NCBI GenBank assembly: GCA_003508835.1
Contig: PUFA01000116.1
Location: 5,456,001-5,520,000, forward strand
Source of the DNA: Eonycteris spelaea
Lineage: Eukaryota > Chordata > Mammalia > Chiroptera > Pteropodidae
Reading direction: 5' to 3'
Length of the DNA: 64,000 bases
The notes under the pieces are model-generated. The model saw only the letters and a program-made list of their open reading frames with translations. It made no database searches and was not told the origin of the DNA. Below are positions 52,169 through 64,000 of the stretch, piece after piece (the stretch's first letter is position 1; every line of letters begins with the position of its first letter). The translations under genes were made by a program, and so were the position numbers.

Positions 52169-53889
52169 CCCTATTACAGAGGAGGAAACCGGCCCAGAGA
52201 CAGTACATGATTTGTTCAGTTACACTCGAACTCAGAACCTTGACTTGGCTCAGTTGAGAGTTGTTCTCTGTTAGTTGCCTTCCTCACAGCTCCTCCAAAT
52301 ATGTAGGGAAGGTGGTTAAATGAGATAACATGAAGTAGGTCAGAACATTGATACTTCTGGGATGGAAATACTTCCAAAGACTCATAAATCCTCAAGTAGG
52401 TCAGGAGAAATACATGTGCTCACCCTCGCCAGCTAGTTGTGATATGGTACTAAGCTCACTGGGAACAGACTGAAGGAACAGTGGGGTTCAGGCTGTCAGT
52501 CTCCCTCAGATGTCCAGCACTCAGCCACAAAAGACAATTCTGGAATTTGAGAAATCGAGCATAGTTGTTGCCAAGGGACAAAAAGAGCATTATGTTTATT
52601 AGAAAAGGCTACAGATAGTGGCCATGGGGCCCCGTGGGATGCGTCCCTGAATGTGAGAAAGCGGGGAGAGGCGTCGTGGCTAACCACATGTATCTTTGGG
52701 GATGACCGAGCCAGGTGAGACACCTCAGTTCTACCACCTGTCAAACTTGGGCTCAGTGCTTTTTCTCTTGTTCGCTGGCTACGTGGGACACCCCGAGGCA
52801 TGCACAGTAGGAATCTCACTCTCAAGGAGCTTACCGTCCAGAAGAGGAAAGACACGTACATGACTAAGACAGGTACAAAGTGACAAATGCTGTGAGCAGG
52901 GTACAAAGTGCTGCTGGGGTTCAGAAGAGAGACTTCGTGCTGAGAAGGGTGGGGATCAGGAATGCATCATGGATAAGAGAGCGGTTTGTTTACACCCCTT
53001 TTACATACACGTCATTGTTAGACATGGAAGAGAGTGAAGACATGGATTGGTAATTAGTGAATATTACTGACTTAATGGTTCATGATCTTTCGATCCCTGG
53101 GTCCCCCCTCAGTTGCCTATCGCTGATCCCCGCCCCCCCCCCACCTTCTCAGTGTCTTCCAGTCTGGCCTCAGCCAGAGCCTCTGTCTGCTCCAGGCCAA
53201 GGGTTTCAGTGTCCCCCACCCTCTGTAAAGATGTGGAAGAAACTCTAGGCCGGGATTAAGGGCCCAGGACAGACAAAGAGCAGTGGTCCCGTTGGTCCCC
53301 CAGCCTCGAGTCCTCCTTCACGCTGGGCTCCAAGTGGCTTCCTTTCTTCCACTTTGCGTATGCTTGGGGATTGTAGTAGAAGAAGGGCTGTGAGTCCCCT
53401 GAGAAGGAGAATGAAGTCATGGCCCCGAACTCCTCTATTTTGGACTCTTTCCTCTCTGAACTCGCCTGCCTCCCCAGTAGCATTATTTCCTGGATCTCCA
53501 TCCAAATTACTTAGCTGGTGACTTTATCTGTCTCTCATTTGAATTGTGACTTTATCTGTCTCTCCTTTGACTTATCTTGTCACCTTTTTGCTACCGTTGT
53601 CACTTTTCCCCTTCTCTCACTCACTTTCTTCTCTTTCCTTTGTTTTGTTTTTTTTTTTTTTGATAAGCATTTACTCAGCATGTATTGTACCTTATGGGAT
53701 GGGCTACAGCTACATTATTTGTGCGGTCTAGCGCAAAATGTAAATGTGAGGCCTCTTGTTCAAAATTATGAAGGCTTTCAAGACAGCAGCAGCAGAGCAT
53801 TAAACTGGTCGTGAGGCCACGTGCAAGTGCATGGTTCTTAAATCCAAAAGTTGGCCTCGTGTGCTTCGTACTCTGGGGGTGTGATGAAA

Positions 53890-54245
53890 ATAGGTACTAT
53901 CACAGAGCTACATTTTCATGGCACTCCCTTTAAAAACGTTTTTATCCTGGAAATATCCCGAGACACATAGAGGAGAGGATAGCATAGTGAATTCCCTGTG
54001 TACCCATCACACAGCTTCGACAGTTATGGACATTTTGCCACTCTTGTTTCAGCTCTTCCTTCCACCTCTTCCATCTTCTAAAAGGCAGCAGGCCACTTCT
54101 ACCCAAATAGTTCAGAATCTAACTCCAACCGATGAGAACTTTTTTGTGCTTAGCCACCCTGCCATGATCACACTTAATGAGATTAACATTAATTCCTTTA
54201 ACATCAGCCAATACCAAATCCGTGTTGTTCCCCCAGTTGTTTCAA
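53890..54245 (+). repeat. Old interspersed repeat next to L1
   Basis: It contains GGATAGCATAGTGAATTCCC, then TGTACCCATCACACAGCTTC and GACAGTTATGGACATTTTGC, a common mammalian repeat signature often linked to old L1 3' ends. Confidence 0.4.
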
Positions 54246-55125
54246 AAACATGTTCTTAGTTTGTAAACAGTCCAATTAGAAAATAAGTAAAAGACATGAA
54301 GAGATATTTAACTGAAGAGCATGTAGAGATGGCAGATAAGCACATGAAAAGATGTTCCCTGTCAGCCATTAGGGAAACACAAATTAAACCTACAGTGAGA
54401 TACAACCACACACCTATCAGGAAGGGTAAAAGAAAAAAAATTCCAAAAGTAATAACACCAAATGCTGGTGAGGATGCGGAGAAATTGGATCATTCCTGCA
54501 TTGCTGGTGGGAAGGTAAAACGGTACAGCCACTGTGGGAAAGCATGGCGGTTCCTTGAGAAACTAGACATTGCCCTTACCATGTGACCCAGCAGTCGTGC
54601 TTTTGGGCACTCACCACAGAGAAATGAAAACTTACGTGCACACAAAAATCTGTCCATGAAAGTTCACTGCCCCTTTCTTTGTAATAGCCCCAAACTGGAA
54701 ACAACCGGAATGTCCTTAAATCTGGTAAACAAACTGGCAAGTCCATTCCTTAGGACACTACTCATGGTTAAAAGAGAACAAAGTGCCGATCCATGCAACG
54801 CCTTGGGTGGACCTCGAAAGACAAAACTGTAAGAGAGCAGCATAATGCCTGCAAGGGGTGAGGGAAGTGGGAGGGAGGGAAGTGGCTGGAATGGGCAGCG
54901 TGAGGGATCCTTAGGCTGGAAATGTTCTCTATCCCCACTATGGTCGTCACGTGAATATGCAGTGATACAGTTACATGGAAGTAAATACAGACACACAGAC
55001 TGGTGAGGTCTGAATCAGGTGGCGGATGGGAGCGTGAATTCCCCGGTGTGTTATGATGCTATAGTTATGCTATAGACGAAGCGGACGGAGGGAGTGTGGC
55101 ATCTTGCTGTATTGTGTGACATTTG
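54245..55125 (+). mobile_element. L1 fragment: end of ORF2 and 3'UTR
   Basis: L1 ORF2 3' landmarks appear in order: TCAGCCATTAGGGAAACACA, AATGCTGGTGAGGATGCGGA, GTGACCCAGCAGTCGTGCTT and CCCAAACTGGAAACAACCGG. Many stops and indels make it inactive. Confidence 0.8.
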
Positions 55126-56499
55126 CATGTTAAAAATACGGACATGTCTGGGAAGATATGCAAAAAACTGGAGACTAGGGATGGGAGCGTGAAAAGGGAG
55201 ACTCTTCACTTTTCACATGATGCCTTGGTCTGTTTTCTTCAGGTGTCACGTGCCTGCAATGCTTTTTCGTTGTTAATTGCCACTTGTGTTTTGACTCTGT
55301 CAAAAAAGATACCACTTCTCGGAATTGTCTCTAAGAAGGTTGTGGGTTTGAAGCATAATGTTATTTGGTGAGCTTGGAATTTGAATTACAAAACAAGAAA
55401 GTGGTTTCCTACAGAATTCGAGTATTGACTAATTGCAAATTTTACCTTACATAGCAACTGTTGATCAGAAGGGACGAAGAGGAAGAAACTAAGTATGAAA
55501 CTCTCTTTAGATTAAAGAGTATTTCTTTATAAAAAGAAATACAGCTGCATTCGGGGGCTTTTTCTTTTCTCACTGTGGGCAATCTTATACATATAAACCT
55601 GACTGAGCAAAAGTGTGCTCACGTGGCTGATAAAACTATTTCTGGGTGGGTGTCCGTGAGGGTGTTTCTAGAAGAGATGAGCATTTGAATCAGTGAACTG
55701 AATGAAGAAGGCGGCCCCCCCACCTCGGTGTGGGTGCCATCAGCCAATCCTCTGAGGGCCCGACAGAACACGAACACGAAAAGCAGAGGAAGGGCAGATT
55801 TGCTCTCTGCTTGACCTGAGACATCCACATTCTCCCGCCCTCAGACTTCGCGGCTCCCGGCTCGCAGGCCTCTGGACTCCACGGGAACCACACCGCCGCG
55901 GCTCCTGGGCCTCCAGCTCGCCAACGGTGGCCTCTGGGCCCCCGCAGCCTTCAGAATCCCGTGAGTCACCCCCTCAGAATCTCCTTCTGATTTCTCTGTA
56001 TCTCTAGAAATACCCTATTTGTTCTGCGTCTTTGGAAAACGCTGATTAATACATTCACTTTGGATTCTATTTGGCAGAAGTTGTTCTGAAACTATAACCT
56101 AGATCACGTGTGTGAGGATGAGTCTAGAAATTGTCTCCGGAGAAGATTGAATTCTGCTCCTGGGTTAGGTAATAGGAGGCCAGTCTTGAGGAAGACTGGG
56201 TAGAGCTGGGAAACGTGCGGTAAGACATCATCCCACAGTAGCCTGCAGTAAGATTTAGGGTTAAGTTAAGCAATCAATACCTTTAGAATACAAGGGGAAA
56301 CATTGTACTCAAACATGAATCTACGACTTCTCTTTACTTATTTTTTAAAAAATATATATTTGTTTCCAGGTCCTTTCAAAGGTATAGAAATAAAATGGAA
56401 ACATTTTGACATATTTCATTCCAATCAATATATTCACATCTTCTATATTTTAATATACGAAGACATAAATGAGATCATACTATAAAGTTTCATCTTTTT

Positions 56500-56780
56500 T
56501 CAACCAACATTATATCCTAAGATTGCCAAAGTTCTTCCAAATTCTCCACATATATATCAAAAACACTTTTTTTTAACGGTGACATTGGTGAACGAAATCC
56601 AGTGAGTTTCAGGCGTGTAATTCAACAGTAAGGCGTGTATATGTCGCATTGCGCACACATAATTTTTGATGACTGTGAAACGGTATATCCTGGATATACC
56701 GTAATTTATTGAAGCATCTTCTTCCGGTTAGATATTTAAGTTCGTCGATATCACAAATCATGCTAAGACTAGCGTCTCAC
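56500..56780 (-). mobile_element. L1 3' end, antisense
   Basis: The plus strand reads as a reversed L1 3'UTR (GTGAACGAAATCCAGTGAGT, CAGGCGTGTAATTCAACAG). It resembles the start of the L1 at 62820, so it is probably a related subfamily. Confidence 0.5.
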
Positions 56781-57938
56781 GAAATCTCCTTTGAAGGAGA
56801 GGCCGCTTATTTGGAAGTGTACTTCTGGCAGGACTTCATAGAGAAGCCCGTAAGGATGACTTGAAATCCTGGAATATGCTGGCATGATGGAAAAGGGGAA
56901 GAGGAGGAAGACGGAACAGGATGGGGACAGAAGCAGAAAGCCAGATGTGAGATGGGAAAGAGCCCGAGGGAGGGGGCGAAGGGAAGACGGCATCTGCTGC
57001 TAGGCCTAGGGGCCCCCGAGCCACGGAAGGCTCCAGCCTGGCTTCGGCCGGCCGGGTCCAAGTGCGGTTTCAGCTTCTGAGTACAGGGTATTTCTCCTCT
57101 AGGAAGGCCACATACCATGGAAACGCAAGGTGCTCTGATGGTTGCACTTCGGGCACAGATGGAGCAGAAGAGACTTTGGGTAAATAGCTGGGTGAGTGGG
57201 AACGCTGTAGGTTCGTGTGGGAGCCGCAGGACTTACACTAGGCCAGGGAGAGAGGCCCGGAGTTCTCCCAGGATCTGCACTGTGGGCGAGGGGAGGGAGC
57301 GATGAGGGCATGAGCAGCTTCCCCAGGCCATGGCAACTCCAGCAGGTCTCCCTGCGCTGCCTGCCCCTGCTTCCTGCGGGGCCCGGGTTAAATATCTGGG
57401 TGCAAGCTCAGCCATGCTGTGGTTCCCTCCAGCTTTCACTGCGCTGGGCTTGGGTCCAGCCCTGTCACGGATGCCGTGGCTGGTTAGTGGGGCTAGGAAG
57501 TGCCGGACTGGATAGTTGCAAAATCCATCCGGCTTAGTTTTTGGCCTTGAGAGACCTAGGGAGATTCTGCAGAAGAAACAGACTGCATCCTGCTCCTGCA
57601 CACAGGCTGCCCCGAGGTGAGCAGGGGAACTGGGAGAACAGGAAGAAGTGTTCTTCTTGAATATCCGGCGTGGACAGAAAGTGCAAGGAACAGGAACACA
57701 CGAGCACCAGGGAAGACCCGGAACCAGAAATATGCCTGATGGCATTAGGTTTTTTTGTGGGAAAGCAGAGTTTGGGGCTCTGTAAAGGCCCTTGGGGGCA
57801 CAGACGCGCAAGCAGCCATGAGGGTAGTGTTGGACCCCCATCCGTGGGGAAGTCCGAGTCCCAGTGTCCCACAGTGGAGGAAGGGTAAGCAGATGCTCTG
57901 CTTTTTTAGACCAATGGTTTTGCTTCCTCTGGGCATCC

Positions 57939-60900
57939 TTAAAGTCTGGCACTCACAGCTGGAGGCACAGGACCCATCCACTTCTCTCCTGGGAGGAGAA
58001 AGTCCCCTGTGTCAGAGGCCGGCTCCTTGAGGCCGGGCATTCTCCAGGAAGAGCTCTGCTTGGCTTTCAGGCGCAGGAGACTCCCTTCTCTCCTATGGGG
58101 CTGAGGGCGGCCCCTCCCATTCAACCTCAAGCACCCTGTGTCTGCATGACACTTCGCTTTGTTGTTGGAAATGCCTAGACTCTTTTTGCTGTGAATCTGT
58201 CCTTCTGGTCAATTGTTATAAATGTGAGTGGGGCTAGGGTCAAGGACAGCTTAACGTGAACCTGTAACTTACCCAGTAGGTGCGCCAGCAACTCTATCCG
58301 GTCAGAGCCAAAGAGCATGTGGGTCTGTCCATCCAGGTGGACCACGGTGATGGGCAGCCCAAAGGCCTGGAGAAAGCAGTTACAGTGCAGGGAGGAACGT
58401 GATGGAGCAGGTGTCTACCCGGCGGGGTCAAGGCTACGAACCAGCACCTGTCTGGGGTCTCTGAAGCAGCTGAGGTGTTTGCTCAGAGGCTCCATGGCTC
58501 TAAGGGGAGTTTCGGTTTCTACCTCTCAGGTGCTCTGTCTTTTCTCACCCTTGTCTCCCTCTCTTCCCGTCCCTGGCTCAGGGACGGGGGAGAGGATAAG
58601 GGTCATCTGGGAAAGCTAGCGAGGACTAGGGCGTGTGGGGACCCAGCAGAGGTTATCAGACTCTGCCCTCAGAGTTGGGGCTACGCATCGAGAGGTGCTC
58701 ACCCCGTATTTGCAGGCTGCCTCTGTGGTCTCTCTGAGCTGGTTCTTCACCTGCGGTGTTGAGGTCTTTTCCAGAAGTCCCCGGGCTTGTTCTGCAGACA
58801 TGCCAGCCTTTGTGCAGCCTGAGGAGGGGATTTGGAAGGGGACACAACCTTGTCTGCATTAGCGGGGGTGGCGGTCTCAGGAGAAAACACTGGTCTTTGA
58901 ATTTTCTGCCCCCAGGCTTTCCTAGCAAGTCCTTTACCCACCCATGAGTGGAGGTCCCTTCTTGCCAAAATCTTGAAATCGGCAGGAAGAGCAAGTGGCA
59001 AAAAGTCATAGTTGCAGCAATGTAACTCTAGAGGGCATGTTAGATACATAGGGCTCTTGACCTCTTATCAAGGAGGAGAGGAGACAAGTCCAGGCCCGAG
59101 CCGACTCCTCAAAGTAGCAGTTAGTAGCAGAGCCAACACGCAATCCCAGTCCCTATCGTTAAGTCTGGGGTTCTTGCCTCCTACTTCTCAGAATTCCTGA
59201 ATATCTTGTGCTTTTTTGAAGTAAGGGCTGGGGTGTAATTCCCATGGAATTTCCTGGGGACTTGAGTAGGGTACACAGCTGCAGCCACCTGCCTAGCTTT
59301 GAGAGAATGATAAAGGCTTCAGTGGTTTTGTCGTTATGGTTTGGGATCAGTGGTTTGGCTGCACATTAGAATCTCCTAGGGGAGCTTTTGGAAAAAAAAA
59401 AACCCAACAACAAACCCAAATTCAAGGGCCATCCCCTAGACCAATTATATTGGAATTTGTCAGGCAGTGGGGGGCAGCACCCAGGTGTTCCAGGTGATTT
59501 TTATATGCAGGCAAGTTCAAGGACCTCTGAAACCTGACCTCGACCTGAAGGGGAAACACAAATGTGCATTCTGACCCAGACCAAATGGTCAGGAGGGGGA
59601 TGGTTAAGTAAACCAAAACAAGCCCACTGAATGGAATGCTAGGTGGAAACTCAGAATTACCCTTTCAGAGTTTGCGATGGCATGGAAAACCGCAGTTAAA
59701 CACGAGGCGAGAGGGCAAGCCTCTGCGTATCCTCTGCAGGAACACAGCACCGGAGGGTGTGTTGGCCGTTCTTCCTACGCTCAACTTTTTTTGTGATCTG
59801 CCATTTTATATATTAAATTGGAATACGGCTCAACTCTCTTGTGTAAACTGAAGGGAAAGTATTGGTTTTAATTTCCTGATTTAGTCACATGCTTTCTGTA
59901 CCCATCTATGTCTGGCACACATTTCCACGTTTTGAGCTATTTCCATTCGTTGTCACTCAGGATTATCTATAATTGCGGCTTGAGTTAGGAATCTCTTTCT
60001 GTCTTTTTAAAGCCTGTTTTTAAAGTCACCTGGTTTCTACTTTGCACGTGTTGCTGAGGATTATGTTGGAGTGTTTGGGGCTAGGACCAGCAGTCAGTAC
60101 TTCATCCCTCCCTCCCATTTCTGATTTCTCTCCCACTGACTTCCATCAAATAAATTCTGCCCATGTAGAATTTTGCACTTCCTTACAACCATGGATAATC
60201 TTTTGAGGGTCTTAGATCCAGCCTTTCAGTAATTTGTCCTCACACAGAGACATCCTTTCTCCTTCAATAACAATGACCTCTTCCATCCAGTGAGAACACT
60301 ATGTTCTCTCCACCTGCAAATGCCAACTGTTCTCAGATTCCCTTCGCGGGGAGCGGGGGCAGGCAGGACACTCACTGCCAGGATGCTCTGGGGTTCCGTG
60401 ATATCTTCATCCTGGGAAGAATAAAACAGTCAGCAGGAGGGGTGGCCAGGTGAGGGGTGGTATAGTGAACAGTGGGTCAGTGAACAACGGGGTCAGGGTT
60501 GGCCAGGAGGAGCAGGAGTCTGGAAATGGGCCTAGCGGAGGGTCATCAAATCATCCAGGGTCTCCGAGGTGGGTTCCCAAAGCCCCGCCCTCACCCGAGA
60601 CCAGACACGCATCCATAGTTCCCTGGACACTCTCTCCAGCACGTCTGGCTGCTCCAAGTTCACGGCAGTGAGGAAGCGCATGGCCAACAGACTTCCTGTG
60701 GGGCAGAGGCACTCAGAGGTGGGTTCCCCAGCTTGTTTCCAGATGGAGGACCTGCTCTTTCTTGCTTCTGACATCTCGAAGAGCTGGATCGCTCTCAGCC
60801 TCCCACCGTTTCTCATAACTGATTTGTCCTGTTCTTCCTGCCCTTCTGTCCCTACAACCTTTTCTTGCTCAGCTCTGATCCTGAGTTTTCCCAGGATGTG

Positions 60901-61879
60901 TTTCATTGAAATTAGTCGCCCAGCCTCTCCTTCCTGGCCCTACAATCTTCAACTTCACTGCTTTCATCTTGCTGCCGCACGTGTAGCCCACTCTCTTTAC
61001 CTTTTTCAATGATCACAGAGAAGAAATCCTTGGGGAACTGGATGGGAACCTGGATATGCTGTCCCAGGAGTCTTACGTCATTTCTCATGTATTTAGCTTT
61101 GGGGGGAAGCAGAGCTGGTGGCTTGTTTCCTGGCAATATAAAGACCTAGTTGTGAACAGCCCCCGTGGGCCTTTGAAACCTGCCCTCCTTAGGCCCTGCC
61201 CCCAGCGCCGCTGCCTTCATACCACTGTCTTTCATGATCCCTGCAATGAAGCTCGGGCGCAACTGCAGGCGGACGTTCCAGATGTTCTTATACCGGCACA
61301 GGATCTGCAGGAGCAGAGGCGAACATGCAGGGCCAGTGTGCAGGTAGAAAGTGTGAAAGTGACTGCTGAACGGGAAGGGAGTTTCACGCAGGGCAAGTGA
61401 GTAGGCACAGGGTCTAAGCACGAAGTAGGGGTCATGCGGACCCCCGCGTTCCTCGATTGGAAATGGCAAAGCTCTGTCCACTCCTAGAAATCCACCCCAG
61501 GATCTTTGCCCCCGTGGACCGTTTCCATCCTGTTCTGCATTCGCCCCTCAGAAACTGACAACGCAGTGCTAAGAAGTGGCGGTACCATGGCTTTCTCCTT
61601 GATCCTTTGGAGTTGTCCGTTTTCCAAGCACTGTAGAAACCACTGCCTTCGGTTCTCCCTAGGCCCAGTGATTCCAGCCCTGGCTCTCTATCTATCTGCA
61701 TGTCCTAAAGCCCTTGAGGGCAGCGTCCGGAATTGCAGGAGACCTGGGGGCTCAGCGTCCTGAGTTTGCTCTGCCTTCCGCCCTTCCTCTCCCAGGCCCG
61801 GCCTCACCTCGAAACCCAGCCAGGAATAGGGGGACAGCACATCGTAGAAGAACTCCAGGGTCCGCGGCGGGAGACCCAT
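57939..61879 (-). CDS. GSTK1: GSTK1, glutathione S-transferase kappa 1 (8 coding exons)
   Basis: GSTK1 is a DsbA-fold glutathione transferase of mitochondria and peroxisomes. Exons: 61879-61808, 61304-61223, 61129-61001, 60695-60595, 60411-60376, 58818-58703, 58366-58273, 57988-57939. They total 680 nt; adding one missing base gives 681, exactly 226 codons plus stop, the human length. The N-terminal [14 protein letters not shown] holds the active-site serine region (Ser16). The C-terminus ends SARL, so the final tripeptide ARL is a peroxisomal targeting signal. Exon 5 ends GCA|GTGAGT, where a phase-1 end GCAG|GTGAGT is needed to read exon 6, so one G appears lost at 60375-60376. All other junctions and phases are sound. 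Confidence 0.95.
59325..59530. repeat. MER5A-like (hAT-Charlie) DNA transposon
   Basis: It contains TGGCTGCACATTAGAATCTC, then CCTAGGGGAGCTTTTGG, GGAATTTGTCAGGCAGTGGG and TTCCAGGTGATTTTTATATG. It lies in GSTK1 intron 5, which is otherwise without recognised features. Confidence 0.65.
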
Positions 61880-62110
61880 GCTGCAGCGCAGAGGCGGACA
61901 AGCGCGCGCGGCTCCAGAAGAGGCGGCGCACGCTGCTTTTTCTGGAGAGCGGCGACCGGGCGGCTTCCGGGCCTGGCCGCGGGACCGCCTCCTTCCTGCC
62001 CGCTCCGCGCATCCTCGCAGAGGAGCGCGGCGCCCCGCGCGCCCCGGAGGGCGGGACGGTCTGCGCTGCGCCCGCCCTGCGCGGCTGGCTGCGAGCTGTG
62101 GTGGGTTTGG
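61870..62110 (-). promoter_or_regulatory. GSTK1: GSTK1 CpG-island promoter and 5'UTR
   Basis: A dense CpG block begins at the GSTK1 ATG and runs about 240 nt upstream. It has no TATA box. It fits a constitutive promoter; the start site is not defined. Confidence 0.65.
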
Positions 62111-62759
62111 TGTCGCCTGGGGAACAAGCAGCTTTAGGGATCCTTGGACCTCGTGGTCCCCGCCCTGCCCTTGGGGTGGAGGCTGAGACAAAAGGGGGTG
62201 GTTTGAGATGCATGCTGCCCCTGTCACTTAGCTGTCGCCTTTGGCCAGCCGCTGGGCCTCTGTGAACCTATGTGAAAAAATAGGTTCGTATTTCTTCATT
62301 GTTGTCATTTCGTTCATTTGGGATACATAATGATTACTGGACTCATAATGGGGACGGTCTGCCCTATATTTGTATTCGTGAATGTCATATTGTCTCATAT
62401 TTGGATTACGTTTACTGCAAAGACATAATTTTTTAAAGTTCGGTTTAATTTCATTAAAATTATTTTTAATGTTGCTAATTTTGTGACTTGTAAAACTTAA
62501 TAAATATTTCACTTCTCGCGTGTATTAATTTGAAAGAATCCGGGCCGTCTGCATGCAGAGGTACAGTGTCAACACTTACATAGAGCAGAACATATAGGAT
62601 GGAATGAGAAATGTTATTTTTGTCTACTTGCAAATTATTGCTGGATGGTCACTGAAACTGACAAAGTATGCTTTGTTTTCCTCCAGTAATATTAATTTGT
62701 AAGTATCCAAGAGCTCGTTTAGCCTGGTAATAAGCTTTTATTGTAAAAGCAGATTATCA

Positions 62760-64000
62760 CTTATTTGTATTTTTATTTTTTTTTTAGGAATTGACTTTTA
62801 TTTAATAAATTTTTGAAAATTTATTTTTTTTTAATTTTTATTATGGTACGTTGGTTAGCAAAATCCAGTAATTTTGAAGTATACGATTCAGAAGTTCGGC
62901 ATCTATATATTGCATTGTGTGTTCACCGCCATAGTTAGATTTCTGTCACCACGCTTTTGACCCCTATTACCCTTCTATCTCCCCCGTCTGGTAAGCACTA
63001 GTCAGTCTATTGTCCAAGTCCACGAGTCTCTGTTTGTTTGTCCTGTTTGTAGCTTTTAGATTTATACCCCACATATAAGTGATATCATGTGGTTTTCAAC
63101 TCTTTCTGTCTGGCTTATTTTGCTTAGCATTATTATCTCCAGGTCCATCCATGTGGTCGCAAATGGCAGTATTTCATTTCTCCTCATGGCCCAGCAATAT
63201 TCCATTGTATATATGTACCCCAGCTTCCTTATCTAATCATCTATCGTAGGACACTCGTCTGCTTCTGTCCTAGCCACCGTGAATGATGCTGCTATGAACA
63301 TCATTGTGCAAATATCTTTTTAAGTATATGTTTTCAAGCCTTTGGAGTAAATACCCAGTACAAGGATTGCTGGATCATATGGTAGATCAATTCTTAGATT
63401 TTTGAGGAACCTCCATACTGTTCTTCATAGTGGCTGTACCAATTTGCAGTTTCACCAGCAGTGTATGAGGTTCCTTTTTCTTCCTCTTGCTCTCCAACAC
63501 TTGTTATTTTTTGTCCTGTTGATAGCTATTCTGACAGGTGTGAGATGATATCTAATTGTGGTTTTTGTTTTGCATTTCCTTAATAGCCAGAGATGTTGAG
63601 CATCCTTCCATATGTTTGTTGGCTATTTGCATGTCTTCTTGTGAGAAGTGTGTGTTCAGAGCGTCTGCCCATTTTTAAAATGGATTGTTTTTTTTTTTTT
63701 TTTTTTGCTGTCATTGTTGTGTTGTATAAGTTCTTTGTATATTTTGGATATTAGGCCCTTATCAGAGGTGTTCCTTGTAAATATAGTTTCTCATTTGGAT
63801 GGTTGTCTCTTTACTTTATTGATAATTTCTTATATTGAGTAGAAGCTTTTTAGTTTGATGTACTCCCATTCATTTGTGTTTGCTTTTACTTTCCTTGCCT
63901 TTGGTGTGAAATTCATAAAATCCTCTTTAAGTCCAAGGCCCTTGAGTTTAGTTCCTATAGTTTTCTTCTGTGCATTTTCTTGTTTCAGGTCTCAGTTTGT
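62760..64000 (-). mobile_element. L1, antisense, running off the right edge
   Basis: The plus strand shows a T-rich end (the A tail), then a reversed L1 3'UTR, then reversed ORF2: CCAGCAATATTCCATTGTAT, CAATTTGCAGTTTCACCAGC, GTGTGAGATGATATCTAATT and GGATATTAGGCCCTTATCAG. The body has stops and indels and no intact frame. A T run at 63688-63706 interrupts it. Confidence 0.85.

Larger units (their letters stand above)
51150..57200. other. Intergenic region between TMEM139 and GSTK1
   Basis: No conserved exon is recognised. It holds a TG microsatellite, MIR-like debris (about 52170-52420), a diverged repeat and L1 3' sequences at 53890-55125 and 56500-56780. The upstream TMEM139 exon and promoter are probably between 50100 and about 51200 but cannot be fixed. 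Confidence 0.4.

Noticed and set aside
54296..54586. Plus-strand frame of 96 codons
   Set aside because: It is decayed L1 ORF2 sequence and not a host gene.
61714..62265. Long plus-strand frames at the GSTK1 promoter
   Set aside because: GC-rich promoter sequence antisense to GSTK1 exon 1; the residues are low-complexity A, R, G and P.

Overview
The window is from a placental mammal. It carries four spliced, intron-containing genes, all on the minus strand, in the order and orientation of human 7q34-q35 read backwards: CLCN1 (skeletal-muscle chloride channel, complete), CASP2 (caspase-2, complete), TMEM139 (both coding exons) and GSTK1 (glutathione S-transferase kappa 1, complete). Repeats are old LINE-2/MIR, MER5- and Tigger-type DNA transposons and L1 3' ends. 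I see no Alu, rodent B1/B2, carnivore SINEC or ruminant BovB, so a laurasiatherian such as a bat or perissodactyl is possible, but the species is not resolved.

Layout: 1-1158 is non-coding sequence past the CLCN1 stop codon; FAM131B is expected just off the left edge. 1159-26466 holds the 23 CLCN1 coding exons plus the regulated cassette exon 7A. A TATA/MEF2 element lies at 26582-26591. 26600-30790 is intergenic. 30790-32764 is the probable CASP2 3'UTR. 32765-47575 holds the CASP2 coding exons, including the 61-nt alternative exon of the Casp-2S isoform, with a CpG-island promoter at about 47280-47900. 49178-50053 is TMEM139. 51150-57900 is intergenic with L1 remnants. 57939-61879 is GSTK1 with its own CpG island. 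62760-64000 is an antisense L1.

The genes do not form a pathway; this is an ordinary conserved synteny block. CLCN1 sets muscle membrane resting conductance, CASP2 is a CARD-containing initiator caspase, TMEM139 is a small membrane protein with a PPxY motif, and GSTK1 is a mitochondrial/peroxisomal DsbA-fold transferase.

The strongest anomaly is base-level. Every gene is interrupted by frame-breaking losses of 1-2 nt, mostly in short runs of one base (CLCN1 exons 1, 3, 9; CASP2 exons 2 and last; TMEM139 at several sites; GSTK1 exon 5 at its donor). Splice sites, exon lengths and motifs are otherwise intact, and adding back four, two and one bases gives CLCN1, CASP2 and GSTK1 reading frames of normal length. 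This fits residual consensus errors better than loss of four neighbouring genes. The most interesting biology is the pair of splice-regulated exons (CLCN1 7A and CASP2 exon 9), paired GC splice donors on CLCN1 exons 7 and 7A, and a promoter-like cluster inside CLCN1 intron 3.
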